Position numbers and translations under genes: made by a program. 64,000 bases of DNA from Talinum fruticosum (lineage: Eukaryota; Streptophyta; Magnoliopsida; Caryophyllales; Talinaceae): the NCBI GenBank assembly GCA_021018815.1, contig JAITYX010000079.1:2046001-2110000 (forward strand). Reading direction: 5' to 3'. The notes below the pieces were generated by a model. The model searched no databases. It was not told the DNA's origin and saw only the letters and a list, made by a program, of their open reading frames with translations. The stretch's first letter is position 1. Each line of letters opens with the position of its first letter. This document shows, piece by piece, positions 47,688 to 60,211 of the stretch.

Positions 47688-50074
47688 ATGCTCTGTTTTC
47701 ACTTCTTCTCAAGGGAAATGAACAGATAGAGGGAGGAAGGAGGACTGATTTTAGGAGAGGTTTCTGGGGAGAATGTTTTGGAGAAAAAGATTAAGGTTGG
47801 GGGTGGTGACTTCTTAAAAGAAGTTGTTAATAAAGGACATAGGATAAAGCCGCTTGCTTTGGATTCAGACCTTTTTCCGTCTCCAAGTAAAGAAAAGGAT
47901 GCCTTCTTTTATATTTCTCTTCTAACCCCTGCCTTAATTCATCTATATTTATGACTTTTGTCATAAACCTGATTAACGGGTTGTTCTATTTGGACCATTT
48001 TTAATTTCAGTAGTATTCATATTAATGAAATGTTTGCTTTAGTTCAAAACCCGAGTCATTTTTGGTTCATATTGACTTAAGGTTGTTATTAAACTAATAA
48101 ACTTGTCTTCAAGTAAAAGCAACTTTGTTAAACAATTTAAGTTTAGTATGATTTAGTCAAATTAATTTAAATTTAAATAAAAATTAAATCTGCTCTTTTT
48201 TTTTTTTTTAGACCAAGTGAAGGTCTAAGTTATTTGGATTAAAAATATTGAGAATTTTAAGTTTCATAATATATATCAGAAACATTCATATATTTTTTTA
48301 AAAAAATCAAGCTTTTAAAATACCAAAATTATTGTTGAGTATTAGGATGTAGAAGAAGCCAATTTATTTATAAAAATAAGAGCAATGAAAGACTTTTTCT
48401 ATAAAGCAAAGATTTTACCAACCCCCAAAAAAAAAAATAAAAAAATAAAGGATGCCAGAAGTGAATCCATGAAGTTGGACCACCTCTCTATGTCAGTGCT
48501 TACCTAATCAACCTTGAATTGAACCATTGATTTTGTGCAAATGCAGGTAACTACAACCTCATTTTTCACCCTTTTTTGGGGGACATCTTATCATCAATCA
48601 TTAATACACTAGAATAATAGCTAGCAAAGTTTCATCCCAAAAAAAAAAAAAAAAAAGGGCTAGCAAAGCCAGGTGTTTTCAAACACTTTTGTGGGCTTGG
48701 GCTTGGTTTTCTCTTTTATGTTTGATGAACTTGGCAGATTCATTATGGATTGATTGATAGCCCAACATTTTGAAGTTAGACCGCCCAAGAAAACCCATTT
48801 GAGTCATGTTGGAGACACTAGACTCGGGACTTATATAGTCCCATATCACATGTCATTAAAAGGTAAGAGAATGAAAAATTAGGGGATTTTAGAGATAAAA
48901 GAAGAATTTTTTTGTGTCTTTTACAAATCTCAGAGGGCCTGAGATCATGTAATAATTTTTATATTGGAGAGCACATACACAAGATGTGGATGAAAATCAT
49001 TCTTAATCGCCATCTCGGTTGAAGATTTAGCTTAATTGATGAAATTTCTAAAATGGAAATAAGGATACGGGTTCGGTGGGGGCGAAAGGAGGTTCAAACA
49101 CCAATACATCCTAAAGTTGAAAATTTATAACCATTAAAAACAATTCTCTTGCTTTGATTTGAATTTTCAATACTATTACCACTTAAAGAGTAATTGAAAT
49201 TTATAGGGTGAGTTTTCTCAAAATTGACCTAATTCCCCAATAATTTATGAAACCTCTTCCCCAAACCCACCTCGAACCCTGCCTCCTCCCTTTCCCTATC
49301 TCGAATTATATGACATGGCAATGGCATGATGAGTTATAAAGCAGTAGTTCGTGATTATGGAGAAGAAGTAGCCACATCGTCACTTAATTGAATGATTCAA
49401 AATTTATTCCCGTTTGTATATGAAGTAGTTCTTATCGCTCATAATACATAAACTGTATATTGTTATTAATACCTGAAAACTATTGATATTGCTATTTGTA
49501 ATCAAATATAATCTGTCTTTTATAATTTTGAAACCGTAAATAGTATATATCCCTCTGTTTCAAAATGCTTATCGTTTTTGGGTTTTGGGAATACTAAAAA
49601 ACACAAAATTTATAATAAATTAGTGTTAAAAGACCAAGTTGTCCTAAGGTTTTATTGGAAATAAAAAATTCAATGAAAAAAGAAGAGGAAAAAAATTAAT
49701 CAAAATAAAATTAATAAACTAGTCATTAATCGTAAAATAATATATTTTGTAAAACGGAAAAAATCTATAAATATAAAGAAAACATATACTATTACAAGAT
49801 AATTTAAATTGATGAATTGGAAATAAAGTACGACTGATAAATAACTAAATTATTGTGGAGAGATTAGACTAACCTAACATAGAGATGATGAAGCCTAACC
49901 CATTATTATTATTATTAATTAAAAAAGAACATTTAAAGGCCATAACTAAACTACCCCCCCAAAAAAACCAAAGAAAAGGAAAAATAAAAGCCTAACCCAT
50001 TTGACCATTTTAAATAACAGAATTAGGTAGCTTTCTCTCTTCCCCCAGCCTCAGAACCCGAGAAGGAGGGGAAA
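47688..50074. other. Divergent intergenic region between the RING and KCR genes
   Basis: The RING leader (to about 47760) is GA-rich. The rest is AT-rich with poly-A/T tracts at about 48197, 48425 and 48638. A segment near 49010-49100 has SINE-like words (tagcttaattgatg, ggttcaaacac). No gene. Confidence 0.55.
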
Positions 50075-52234
50075 ATGGCTACTTGTGAGGTTTTTCTTGT
50101 TCTAGCTATCTCCACGATAGGATTCCTTTCTCTCTCCAAACCCATATTGAAATTTCTGAAATGGGTGTACTGCATGTTCTTAAGACCCCCTAAAAACCTA
50201 GCCACCACCTATGGCTCATGGGCTGTGGTCACTGGCTGCACAGATGGCATTGGCAGAGCCCTCACCTTTGAGCTTGCCTCCAAAGGGCTCAACTTAGTTC
50301 TGGTTGGTAGAAACCCTCAAAAGCTCAAGTCAACCTCGAATGAGATTTGGGCAAAATTTGGGGAGAAAAATACCCAGATCAAGATTATTACTGTAGACCT
50401 TGAGAAAGCCAGTGGGGAGGAGATTGAAGGGCAGATTAGTAGAGAGATTGAAGGGTTGGATGTCGGAGTCTTGATTAACAATGCTGGGTCTGCTGCGAGA
50501 GGACCCAGATTCTTCCATGAAAATAGTGGGGAAGATATTGACAGTATTTTGAAGGTGAATATTGGAGGTGTAAGTTGGGTCACTAAGGCTGTTCTTCCTG
50601 GGATGTTGAAAAGGAGAAAGGGTGCTATTGTTAATATTGGTTCTGGCTCTTCTGTTATTATCCCTTCTTTCCCCTTCTCCGCTGTTTATACTGCTACTAA
50701 GTCGTAAGTTCTTCTACAACCATCTTATGTTGTTTCGATTCGTTTCGTTTAAAGTTTTATAATTTATTAAATAATTTACGATATTACACTCTAAGATATA
50801 CATAAATTAAAATTAAAGTTAAAATTGAATGTGAATATGAATATGAATAAATCTAGCTATAGATCCAAGTAAAACGGGTAGTTAAGTTACTACTTTTATG
50901 AAGGTTTTTTTTTTTTTTTTTTGTACAGCTTGATTCTTTAATTTTGGCCTTGCATGTTAAAATTTTTTGGTTTCTTCCCTTTTTGTTAGAAGATGGAAAT
51001 CAATGTTATCTGCTGTAGTTACATTAAATGAACAAATGAGTATGTATTTAATGACTAATATGTCACGTTGAAATTTAATTTACGAGTCATTTTAGAATTT
51101 ACCATCCTTTTTTGCTTCTTGTATTTAAGACGTTAATTTCATATTTTGAAAACGAAATAATAATTAAAAAACAATACGATCTTCTGGATAATACTCTCTT
51201 GTCCAAAAGATATGATTCAATAAATATTTTAAAAATAATTTTTAATATCTTAGACTCGTTAATAACTTATTTAGAGATGACATCTGTTTAGAGTCTTATT
51301 TTTTTAAATTTTTAAAGAAATGTAATGTACATATTAGAGGAACTTTAAAGTTAAGCTTTAATATTGGGGGTAGTTGGAGGTTAGTTGTGAATGAATAAAT
51401 GAAGTGTATATAAGTTACCCAACCCATCATAACTTATGTGCCTAGTCACAAATTGTTGATACACATAAATGTCAAAAATACCTTAAGTAGCATTTGTCAA
51501 GTACATGTCCTGCATATTCTAGGTACGATCGGATCTGCCACATAGAAAATGACGTTATTATTAAATGGATTTCAATCCTTTAATTGATTTAACCTATAAA
51601 TAGTTAAAATTCGTTTTTACTTGTCTTTATAATTAGAATCGGTGCATAATGTTAAGTACAAAAAGTTTTGGATACTAGTAATCGTAATTCTTACTTGGAG
51701 AATGACACCGAATAATATTTTATATTTTAAAGATATAATTACTCGAAAAGCTGTGTTTATTTGCAGATATGTAGACAAGTTCTCTCGAACCCTAGGTGTA
51801 GAATACAAGGAACATGGAATTGATATCCAATGCCAGGTTAGTAACATGTTGGTTTTTGCTTATGTTTCTCCTTATGTGCGTTTAGTATGGAATTTCCAAC
51901 GGGAGTTGGAGATAAAAACATTAAGTATATGCGTACCTAATCTCTTACTTTTTAGGTACCATTGTATGTGGCAACGAAGATGGTATCGAAGACCATAGAT
52001 CGACCTTCGTTCTTTGTTCCCTCGCCGGAGGAGTACAGCAAAGCAAGTCTCAGATGGATTGGTTACGAGCCACTATGTATACCCTATCCAGCCCATGCTT
52101 TACAAGCATATCTAGTGAGTTTAGTGCCTGACTCGATGGTGAATCGGGTGGTTTTTCTGGTTAAACTCAAAATGCGTAACAAAATAAAGCGTCAAGAGGA
52201 GTCCATCAAACCTTTGCTCAATCACAAACATTAG
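50075..52234 (+). CDS. Very-long-chain 3-oxoacyl-CoA reductase, tandem copy A
   Basis: NADPH-dependent reductase (KCR) of the fatty-acid elongase, which reduces 3-ketoacyl-CoA at the ER. Exons 50075-50703, 51767-51836 and 51956-52234; 325 aa, unbroken. N-terminal membrane segment LVLAISTIGFLSLS. Short-chain dehydrogenase motifs: cofactor loop TGCTDGIGRA, NNAG, active serine in NIGSGSS and YTATK (YxxxK). The C-terminus ends LNHKH with no lysine-type ER-retrieval motif, unlike copy C. It reads RPPKNLATTYGSW and TGCTDGIG like copy B and differs from copy C, so A and B are the closer pair. Catalytic residues are all present, so activity is plausible, though substrate or location may have changed. 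Confidence 0.93.
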
Positions 52235-54381
52235 CTAACCAAAAGAAATTAGCTTTGAGTCTTGAACCAGACTGTTATTTAATTTCCCCATATTAATTAT
52301 CGTGGTCAAGAGGAATCCGAGAATCTTATGCAATGCAATATGTTTATATATGTAAGTGTTTATTAATAAAGCTCATATAGTTTTTAAGAGTTATATTATT
52401 TAGATAGTGGATTCAAATTATATTTATATTGATTTTTAAGCTTGTTTGCGTACTAAAAGGAAATATTCTGGTATTATTTAGATGTGCAAATTCTTATATA
52501 CATATGAGAGTTTATACTTTTAGGTGTCACATCATTATTATAAGCCCACAAAACACCTCTTATTTTTCTATTCGTCCAACCATCCGTTGATATATGTACG
52601 AGCAGCGAGATACTCTCATGTATAAGATGGATGTTCCGGTTTTAAGATGAGAGTAATATATAATTTCAATACAATTAAAAATATAATTTTAAGAACTACC
52701 GTTAGAAATGCATCAAAATCCCGTTTATATTAACATTTATTTATTGTTTTCGTCTTCTCCAAAACGAAAGGAATTTTTTTTCCCTGGTTTAAAGAGAGAA
52801 ATTGGTCGAGCTAGATGGACGACATCCACATTTGATGGTTTGGATTTTGTAATTAGATTCGGTTGGTTTGGTGTCAGAGTAGCGTGATCCACGCACCAAA
52901 TATCGTGATTGGGCGTTAGATTCCGGCCCTTTTCAAGGCGTCACATGATCGTATCGGCCCAATACGACCATGTAACGTGCGGTGTTGGTATTAGTTGATG
53001 AGAAAACAAATGATAAAGGAATAGTTGGGAATTATTTTTATAAAAATCACAGGGCCCAAAATTTTTTCCTCCATTTTCTTTGAACTTAATTCACTAATTT
53101 TGGAAATTAATTTTTTAACAAAATTGTTGAAAATTTTTAAACTACTGTTCGACTTTACATGAAAAATAAAATTTATTGATATTTTATGTTCTTTTATATT
53201 TGTATATATTTTTTTATGTTCATTGATGTTCGTTCATATTCGTTCGTTTCTTATTTAACAACTCATTTTTTATTGTTTATGTTCGTTTATACTCTTTTTA
53301 TGTTCGTTTATAATTTTTTTAATATTTCTATTTATGTATTTTTGCATAATAAGTTCGAACATCCCCTAGTTTTTTCATTCATTTTTTTAATTAAAAAAAA
53401 AGCAATTAGGTAACTTCAATCAACTTTATTCACCAACATAACAATTTTAATGTTAAAAATATATGAAATGCTGAAAAAAATTTAAATTTAATTTGAAGTG
53501 TTTTTATTTAGAAGTTACATTTTTTGTTATTTCTATTGATTACTTGCTCCTAACTTCAATTTTTCTCTAATTTCTGATAATCCTTGAAAAGGACATGTGA
53601 ACGATAAGTCAAGTTTGTGACAAAACAATAGACTAGAATTGGTCTCTTTAGCTGATATAATACTTGTTTTTCTTATATAAAATCTTACGTTTGAATCTTA
53701 TAAATAAAGAAAAGTTATACTAAACAATCTATAATTCTTATAAATTGATAATAATCCTACTCTAATTAAATCCTTGACCTTCTTTTTTTCTTTACGATAA
53801 AAGAATATATTCCATACAAGTACAAATTATACAAATTATCTTTTGTGGAAGTTGCAATAATTAACAGAATGATTTATATTTTTAGTTTTTGACTCAAATG
53901 AACAGTGAAACAGTACATTACAATGGGAGGGAGGGGAGAGAATTGAATATAAGGCTAACTTACTTAGCAGTATTTTTCTGAACAAATGTGTTTAGAAGTC
54001 CAGTCTTAGGGGAGAGAATTGAATATAAGGCTAACTTACTTAGCAGTATTTTTCTGAACTAATGTGTTTAGAAGTCCAGTCTTAATCGTTATGCTAAAAT
54101 CTCAACAATAATACTATTGATCATACTTATCACTCAGATTTGGTTTTCGATTTCCATATGAATGCACTTGAACTTTTAGACAGTATGGACAAAATATGTA
54201 ACAACTCACTAATGAGTTGTGGTGGTATGGCCCTTAAATTGAATGCATCATATTTATATCTCACCAACCTTAATTTATTAAGTCTTTTTAAGATATCACC
54301 CGCAATCAGCAATAATAAACACTTTACTCTATCAGTTGCCTTAAACGGGACGGGAGAGATTTAGGTTTTCCCCAAAACAAA
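52235..54381. other. Spacer between KCR copies A and B
   Basis: AT-rich with a T-rich run of ttcgtt(c/t)at-like units at about 53190-53330 and a tandem duplication (next entry). No gene remnant of a fourth KCR copy was seen by eye. Confidence 0.55.
53933..54084. repeat. Near-identical 76-bp tandem duplication
   Basis: The unit from ggggagagaattgaatataa to gaagtccagtctta is present at 53933-54008 and 54009-54084. I see one difference (aacaaatg / aactaatg), so the duplication is young. It is 300 bases upstream of KCR copy B. Confidence 0.9.
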
Positions 54382-56217
54382 ATGGGCGCACTAGCTGCAG
54401 ATTGGCTTGTTCTAGCAATCTGTACCATAGGATTTCTCTCTCTCTCTAAACCCATCTTCAGATTTCTCAAATGGGCATGGTCCATTTTCTTGAGACCCCA
54501 AAAAACCTAGCCACTTATGGCTCATGGGCTCTGGTCACTGGCTGCACAGATGGCATTGGCAAAGCCCTCACCTTTGAGCTTGCCTCTAAAGGGCTCAACT
54601 TGGTTTTAGTGGGTAGAAACCCTCAAAAACTCCAAGCCACCTCAAATGAGATCTGGGAAAAATTTGGGAAGGTAACCCAGATTAAGGTTATTGTCATAGA
54701 CTTTGAGAAGATTAGTGGGGAGGAGATTGAAGGGAAAATTAGTACAGAAATTGAAAGTTTGGATGTTGGGGTTTTGGTCAATAATGTGGGGTTGGCGGCT
54801 AAAGGTGCGAGGTTCTTTGATGAGTTTGATTTGGAGAGTATTGATAAATTGGTGAATGTGAATATGGGTAGTGTGACTTGGGTGACTAGGGCTGTTCTTC
54901 CTGGAATGTTGAAGAGGAAGAAAGGTGCCATCGTTAATATTGGCTCTGGTTCTTCTGTTGCTGTCCCTTCCTACCCTCTTTTCACCGTTTATGCTGCTGC
55001 CAAAGCGTAAGTTCTCTTTTGGGTTCTTACTGTGATTTTTAATTCGCAGAAAGTTTGGTTATTTTATTGGCATGACACCAAAAATGGATCGAGGTTGATT
55101 TGTATACCTTCACCTTATGCTAGAAATTAAAAAGGAAATTGAAGTGAATGTTAATGTAGGTGAGATCGGATATGCAAAAGTGCTTGAAATATTTTCTAGA
55201 TTAGAATCATTTAGTCCTTGTGATTTTAGTAGAATCGGCCTCACTACTTGTGGAGGTAACACTACTCATATTTGAATCTCCCTGCAAATTGAGATAGAAT
55301 TTGGATGGTTGTGGTAGTGCTGGTGGTGGTGGACCTGGTGGTGTTACCTGTGATCAATGCACCTAAGCCAATTCAACTGTATCTTCTTACACATGCATTG
55401 ATAGTTGTTCTTGCAAGGGTAATTTCTATTCATTTGAAGGTTAATCTTAATGGATAGACCAGGATTAAGCCTTCTATATCTTGAGCAGCCGGAACCCTTG
55501 TGGCGGGATCCACACTGAGTTCGCGAGAAACTCCTCCACTCCACCAAGCTTCCTCTGTGGATGGGACAAGCCATAGTAACCGGAAATCCTCATTATCCTC
55601 CACAATATGTTACAGGGGTAGTGGCTTGAAGTCTAGATTAGGTGAAATTTTGCGATAAATACCAATGCACGTAGCTAGGGGTGATCCAGTAGTCAATCTT
55701 GATGAACAAATGGGGCTTGTGTCGTGATTGTAGCCCATATCTAATTTGTTTCCAAGGAATGTTATATTGATGTAGCCTATCTAACTGTGTTCTAGGTATG
55801 TTGCCATGTTATCAAGGAGCTTAGGTGTGGAATATAAGAAGCATGGAATTGATATTCAGTGCCAGGTACTTCATTGCCTGGTTCTTTCCTCCTTGGCTGC
55901 TTATTAGTATTGCCGAGGCTGAACTCTGATTTCGAAATTGTTTCCAGATTCCATTGCTCGTGGCAACAAAAATGGCATCCATTAAAAGATCTTCATTCTT
56001 CGTTCCATCACCGAAGCAATACAGCAAAGCTAGCATAAGATGGATCGGGTATGAGTCCCTATGTGTTCCGTACTGGACTCATGCTCTGCAATGGTGCATT
56101 ATGGATGCATTGCCTGAATCCTTGGTGAATCGCTTGATTTTTAGCTATTTTTCCAGCTTGCGAAAGAAAATACTCGAAAAGGAGTCTAAAAATGCTGTAT
56201 TCAAGCAGAAAAACTAG
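54382..56217 (+). CDS. Very-long-chain 3-oxoacyl-CoA reductase, tandem copy B, one frameshift
   Basis: Same family and exon plan as its neighbours: exons 54382-55006, 55796-55865 and 55948-56217. The ATG at 54382 gives MGALAADWLVLAICTIGFLS, matching copy A, but this frame stops at TAG (54508-54510) right after FLRPQK. The main frame resumes at KNLATYGSW. One added A in the A-run at 54500-54505 joins them, for 321 aa. Motifs TGCTDGIGKA, NNVG, NIGSGSS and YAAAK are present. The tail ends FKQKN and lacks Lys at -3, so no canonical di-lysine signal. If the frameshift is real, translation from the internal ATG at 54471 would lack the membrane anchor. Copies A and B probably arose by a duplication after their ancestor split from copy C. 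Confidence 0.9.
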
Positions 56218-57669
56218 CCCTCCCATTTGAGTTAGACTCTTGTATTGTATTTGATCATGGTGAAATTCCTTCTAAAACTACATGTGACTGAAGAATGGGC
56301 ATGTTGGATGAGTGTTATCGTCGATGATGCCTATATGTTTCTTCCGCTGTAATCGTTAATTCATTTAAGCCTTTTTAACGCTCAAATCCGAGTTTAACAA
56401 CCAGAACATAATTATTTTGTTGTTTTAGTTTTATTCGTATAATATTTCCGTAAAATCAAAAGAGTTGTATATCGGTTTATATATATATATATTTATTTAT
56501 TTATTTTGTTGATTGACCGCATGATATCACAAAACCAGAACATAATTAAAGAACAAACTTTATGAAGAATATTAGGTTCTAATTTTGGTTCACCTAACTA
56601 TTTAGCTTCAAGTGTTAGGAGTTTAACAACCATAACTGCTTCATTAATTATTCAGTAGCTAGAATTTTTGACACCTCGTTCACATGCATTTAAAAATGCT
56701 GTACTGGAATAAATGAGGATGTATATTAGGCCTTTTTTTAGTATTTGATTATTAGTGGAAGTCAAGTCCATCTTCAATAAACTTTCTCCATTCGTATATA
56801 GTTTCTTCAGTAATGTTCAATGTTCATTGTATTGATTTTTGAAGGAAAAAACTTGAATTTCATTACTGATTAGGAAGAATTTAATATTTGCCAAAAGAAT
56901 AAATTGATTTTTTAGGAAAAAACTTGAATTTCGTTACTGATTAGGAAGAATTTAATATTTGCCAAAAAGAATAAACTAATCTAATACAAATCTAGATCTT
57001 TCTTAGGTTATAATCTTAATTTAACATTATTGTTCAGATGTAGGGATACGATACAACATTTATGTAAAAGAAGTCTAGTAGGAAATGAAAATGAATATAC
57101 TGAATTAATCATAAGACGGGACTTCATTCTCGACCATTAAATAATAATTTAATAATTTTTTAAAAATCAAATCTTTGGAAGCTACTTGAATCACTGGTGA
57201 ATTAAAATTGTGGAACAGCTGGAAGTTGAGTTGGAAACCTGCATCCAGTAGAAATGACACAGTTCATTAGCTCTTCTGCCTCTAACTACTAACTAATAAC
57301 CCCCAATTCATGCATCGTTTTCGTTGTCTTCCTTGTTCCCACCACCATCTTTACTACTCGAGAGTTTGAAAGATCACTGTTCGAGTTGCTTCATCCAATC
57401 CTCCAACTACATCTTGGTTACCTAAATAAACAGAAAAAAAGACCCAAATTTATTGCTCGTCCGTCTCTCCTGCCCCTTTCCCTCCAACCATCAAATATCA
57501 ATGCGACGTCCCACTCCCTCTCTGCATATTCATATTCTATTAGTTTAGGCTCCTGCATCCAGCCACTTAAATCTTTCTCTCTCTCTTATTTAAATCACTC
57601 TCTCTCTCTTACTTGCCCATCTGTCAAATCCATAGTTAGAGAGAGAGAGAAGCTCTGAGCTCTGAAACA
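56218..57669. other. Spacer between KCR copies B and C, with KCR C promoter
   Basis: Contains a 72-bp tandem duplication (next entry) and, next to copy C, a CT-rich leader: (CT)n at about 57577-57586 and 57597-57609, (GA)n at 57639-57650, with TATTTAAA between the CT runs. No gene. Confidence 0.55.
56831..56978. repeat. 72-bp tandem duplication
   Basis: Units starting attgattttt(g/t)aggaaaaa at 56831 and 56903 share acttgaatttc-ttactgat and taggaagaatttaatatttg. About 5 differences and one base of length change. Confidence 0.85.
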
Positions 57670-60211
57670 ATGGCTGCCTGCATATTGGGTGTCCTGAAGG
57701 CCCAACCCACATCGATCATCTTGCTTTTCGCCCTTGGGTTATTGGTTGTTCTTAGAACCCTTTTGAGAGTTCTGAGATGGGTTTATATCAATTTCCTCCG
57801 ACCCGGAAAGAATCTCAAGAAATACGGGTCTTGGGGTGTGGTCACCGGACCCACCGATGGAATCGGCAAAGGTTTCGCCTTTCAATTGGCTCGCAAAGGG
57901 CTAAATCTGATCTTGGTGGGTCGGAACCCGGATAAGCTCAAGGATGTTTCGGATTCGATCAAGAGTAAATATGGGAATGTCCAGATTAAGAATGTTGTGG
58001 TTGATTTTAGTGGGGATTTGGATGAGGGTGTGAAGAGGATTAGGGAGGCTGTTGAGGGTTTAGATGTTGGGGTTTTGATTAATAATGTTGGGGTTTCGTA
58101 CCCTTATGCTAGATATTTTCATGAAGTGGATGAACAATTATTGAATAACTTGATTAAGGTTAATGTTGAGGGGACTACTAAGGTGACTCAAGCTGTTTTG
58201 CATGTTATGATTAAGAGGAAGAGAGGTGCCATTGTCAATATTGGCTCTGGTGCTGCCAATATTCTCCCTGCTGACCCCCTCTACGCTGTCTATGCTGCCA
58301 CTAAAGCGTAATTCTCTCTCTACCACTCTTTGCTTGGGCAATTTTTCCAGAGTTTGTATTGATTTGATGTCGAAAATTTTGGTTGTTTGTTGGGTGATTG
58401 TATCAGGTATGTTGATCAGTTCTCAAGGTGCCTCTATGTTGAGTACAAGAACATGGGAATTGATGTTCAATGCCAGGTACTTCTCTATCACTTGTAAGAT
58501 CTGCTTTTCAGAGTTGATTCCATGGGTAGTTGTAGGCTTTCTGATTTTGAGTGAATTGATTAGTCAACAGAGGTTACCACCCTAATTTCGTGGTGAAACC
58601 ATGGTATCTGAGAAACAACCTATTTGGTAGTCTGCCAGGGGTAAGGCTGCTTACATCCAGCATGACCTTCTCAGGTTATTGGGTTCGGGATCGATGTTGA
58701 TGATTGATTAGTTAACTAGGAAGTGAGTTTTGGATTCAGCTATTCATAGCTAGCTGTTTGTAATTGTGAAATTGGAGATATGATTAGATGCTTAATTTGA
58801 CTACAGCTTACCAGATTTTTAAAGATCTAGACAAATAAAGGGGTGCATGATTTTTGAACATGGGAAAGGAATGATACTGATTTCTTTTATTCTTTAAGGA
58901 GATAATATCAAACATGTCGAGTAGTGCCTTGAACATGAAAACAAATGGGATGCTGAGAGGCTATGACCTTGGAATTATTTGTGATCTTGATATTCTGCAT
59001 ATCTTTAGCTCAAGTTAAACCCTGTGGGGACTTTAGCCTGTTCAGCCGCATTGGTTTTCCTTATATTGCCTTTTATTTTTGAAGAGTGGTTCCCATAATA
59101 AGCTTGCTTGTTCATAAGGTCTATCCTTGTTTTCTTGTTGACCTGCCTTTTCTTTTCTTGTAAGATTAAGCCATCTTAATTCTAATGACTAATGAGGTTA
59201 GTTTTTGATTCCTGGGTTGGTGAAGATAATTGCTTGATATTGATTTCCTCTTCCTAATTCTTTATGCATCTGAAGGAGGGAATGGGTCGTAGATCATGCA
59301 GTGCAAGTGTCAACTTTGGGAACTCGGATATTTTTGAGACATTAGAGTTACAAAACTTAAAATTTGGCAGAACTAATATGTGAATCGATTAGCTGACCAA
59401 AGTAATCCATAACCAGATTCTAGCTCGGCGCACAATTATACAATAAATCCCAATTTTCATTCAAATTCAAATTGACCCAACCCAACGAATCCGACATATT
59501 TTAAACCAATGTGGTTGAATTTTCTTACAAGCTTAATGCCCAGACCTACAGTGAACTATGGAACTGAACCTGAAGTACCCCTTCACAACCTGATCTGACC
59601 TGACCTGACCAGAATATTCTGAAAAACAGTTGTGACCCTGGCAAGCTGCGTCCCAAGCTAAATTCAATGAGCCAATTTTCTGTTAAGTTCTACTCTTGGA
59701 TTGATAATTGAGCTCTCAGAAGATTTTACGGTTCATAATAGTCTGCTTCATTGGACTTCATGCTTTTGTTGATATCAGGCTCACCAAACCAATAAAATCA
59801 TTAGTAGGGGTACCTTCCAGTTTGTGGACAACAAAGATGCCTTGCTACTCCATTGCTTGGTGCTTTAAGCATGGGCCTTTGAGATTCAATCTTTTTTCTT
59901 CTTGCCCTTTCCTGTGGATTATGCTGAATGGAATTTTGAAATTTTCTGTAATGTAGGTTCCATTGTATGTGGCAACCAAGATGGCCTCAATCAAGAAATC
60001 TTCCTTCTTTGTGCCATCAATCGACGGGTATGCCAAGGTCGGTGTTCGTCACATAGGATACGAGCCTCGCTGCACACCCTACTGGCCCCACTCTCTTATG
60101 TGGGCCCTCGCAAACTCATTGCCCGATAGCCTTATAGATGCTTGGCGCCTCAAATTCAACCTCGGCATTCGAAAGAGGGGCCAGCTCAAGGACTCAAGGA
60201 AGAAGGAATAG
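57670..60211 (+). CDS. KCR1: Very-long-chain 3-oxoacyl-CoA reductase, tandem copy C (KCR1-like)
   Basis: The copy closest to Arabidopsis KCR1 (At1g67730), the reductase of VLCFA elongation for waxes, sphingolipids and storage oils. Exons 57670-58307, 58407-58476 and 59957-60211; 320 aa, unbroken. The N-terminal membrane segment is [16 protein letters not shown]. Motifs: [21 protein letters not shown] and YAATK. Exon 2 encodes [20 protein letters not shown]. Exon 3 carries [12 protein letters not shown] and [13 protein letters not shown]. The C-terminus [13 protein letters not shown] has Lys at -3 and -2, an ER-retrieval-type tail like that of KCR1. Intron 2 is long (1480 bases) and contains a GACCTGACC-rich island. 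PsbY lies next door in convergent orientation, as I recall for KCR1 and PSBY in Arabidopsis. Confidence 0.95.

Noticed and set aside
6480..54505. Programmed ribosomal frameshifting as cause of the ten breaks
   Set aside because: Sites share no slippery heptamer or downstream structure pattern, occur in unrelated genes and include both directions; sequence error explains them more simply.
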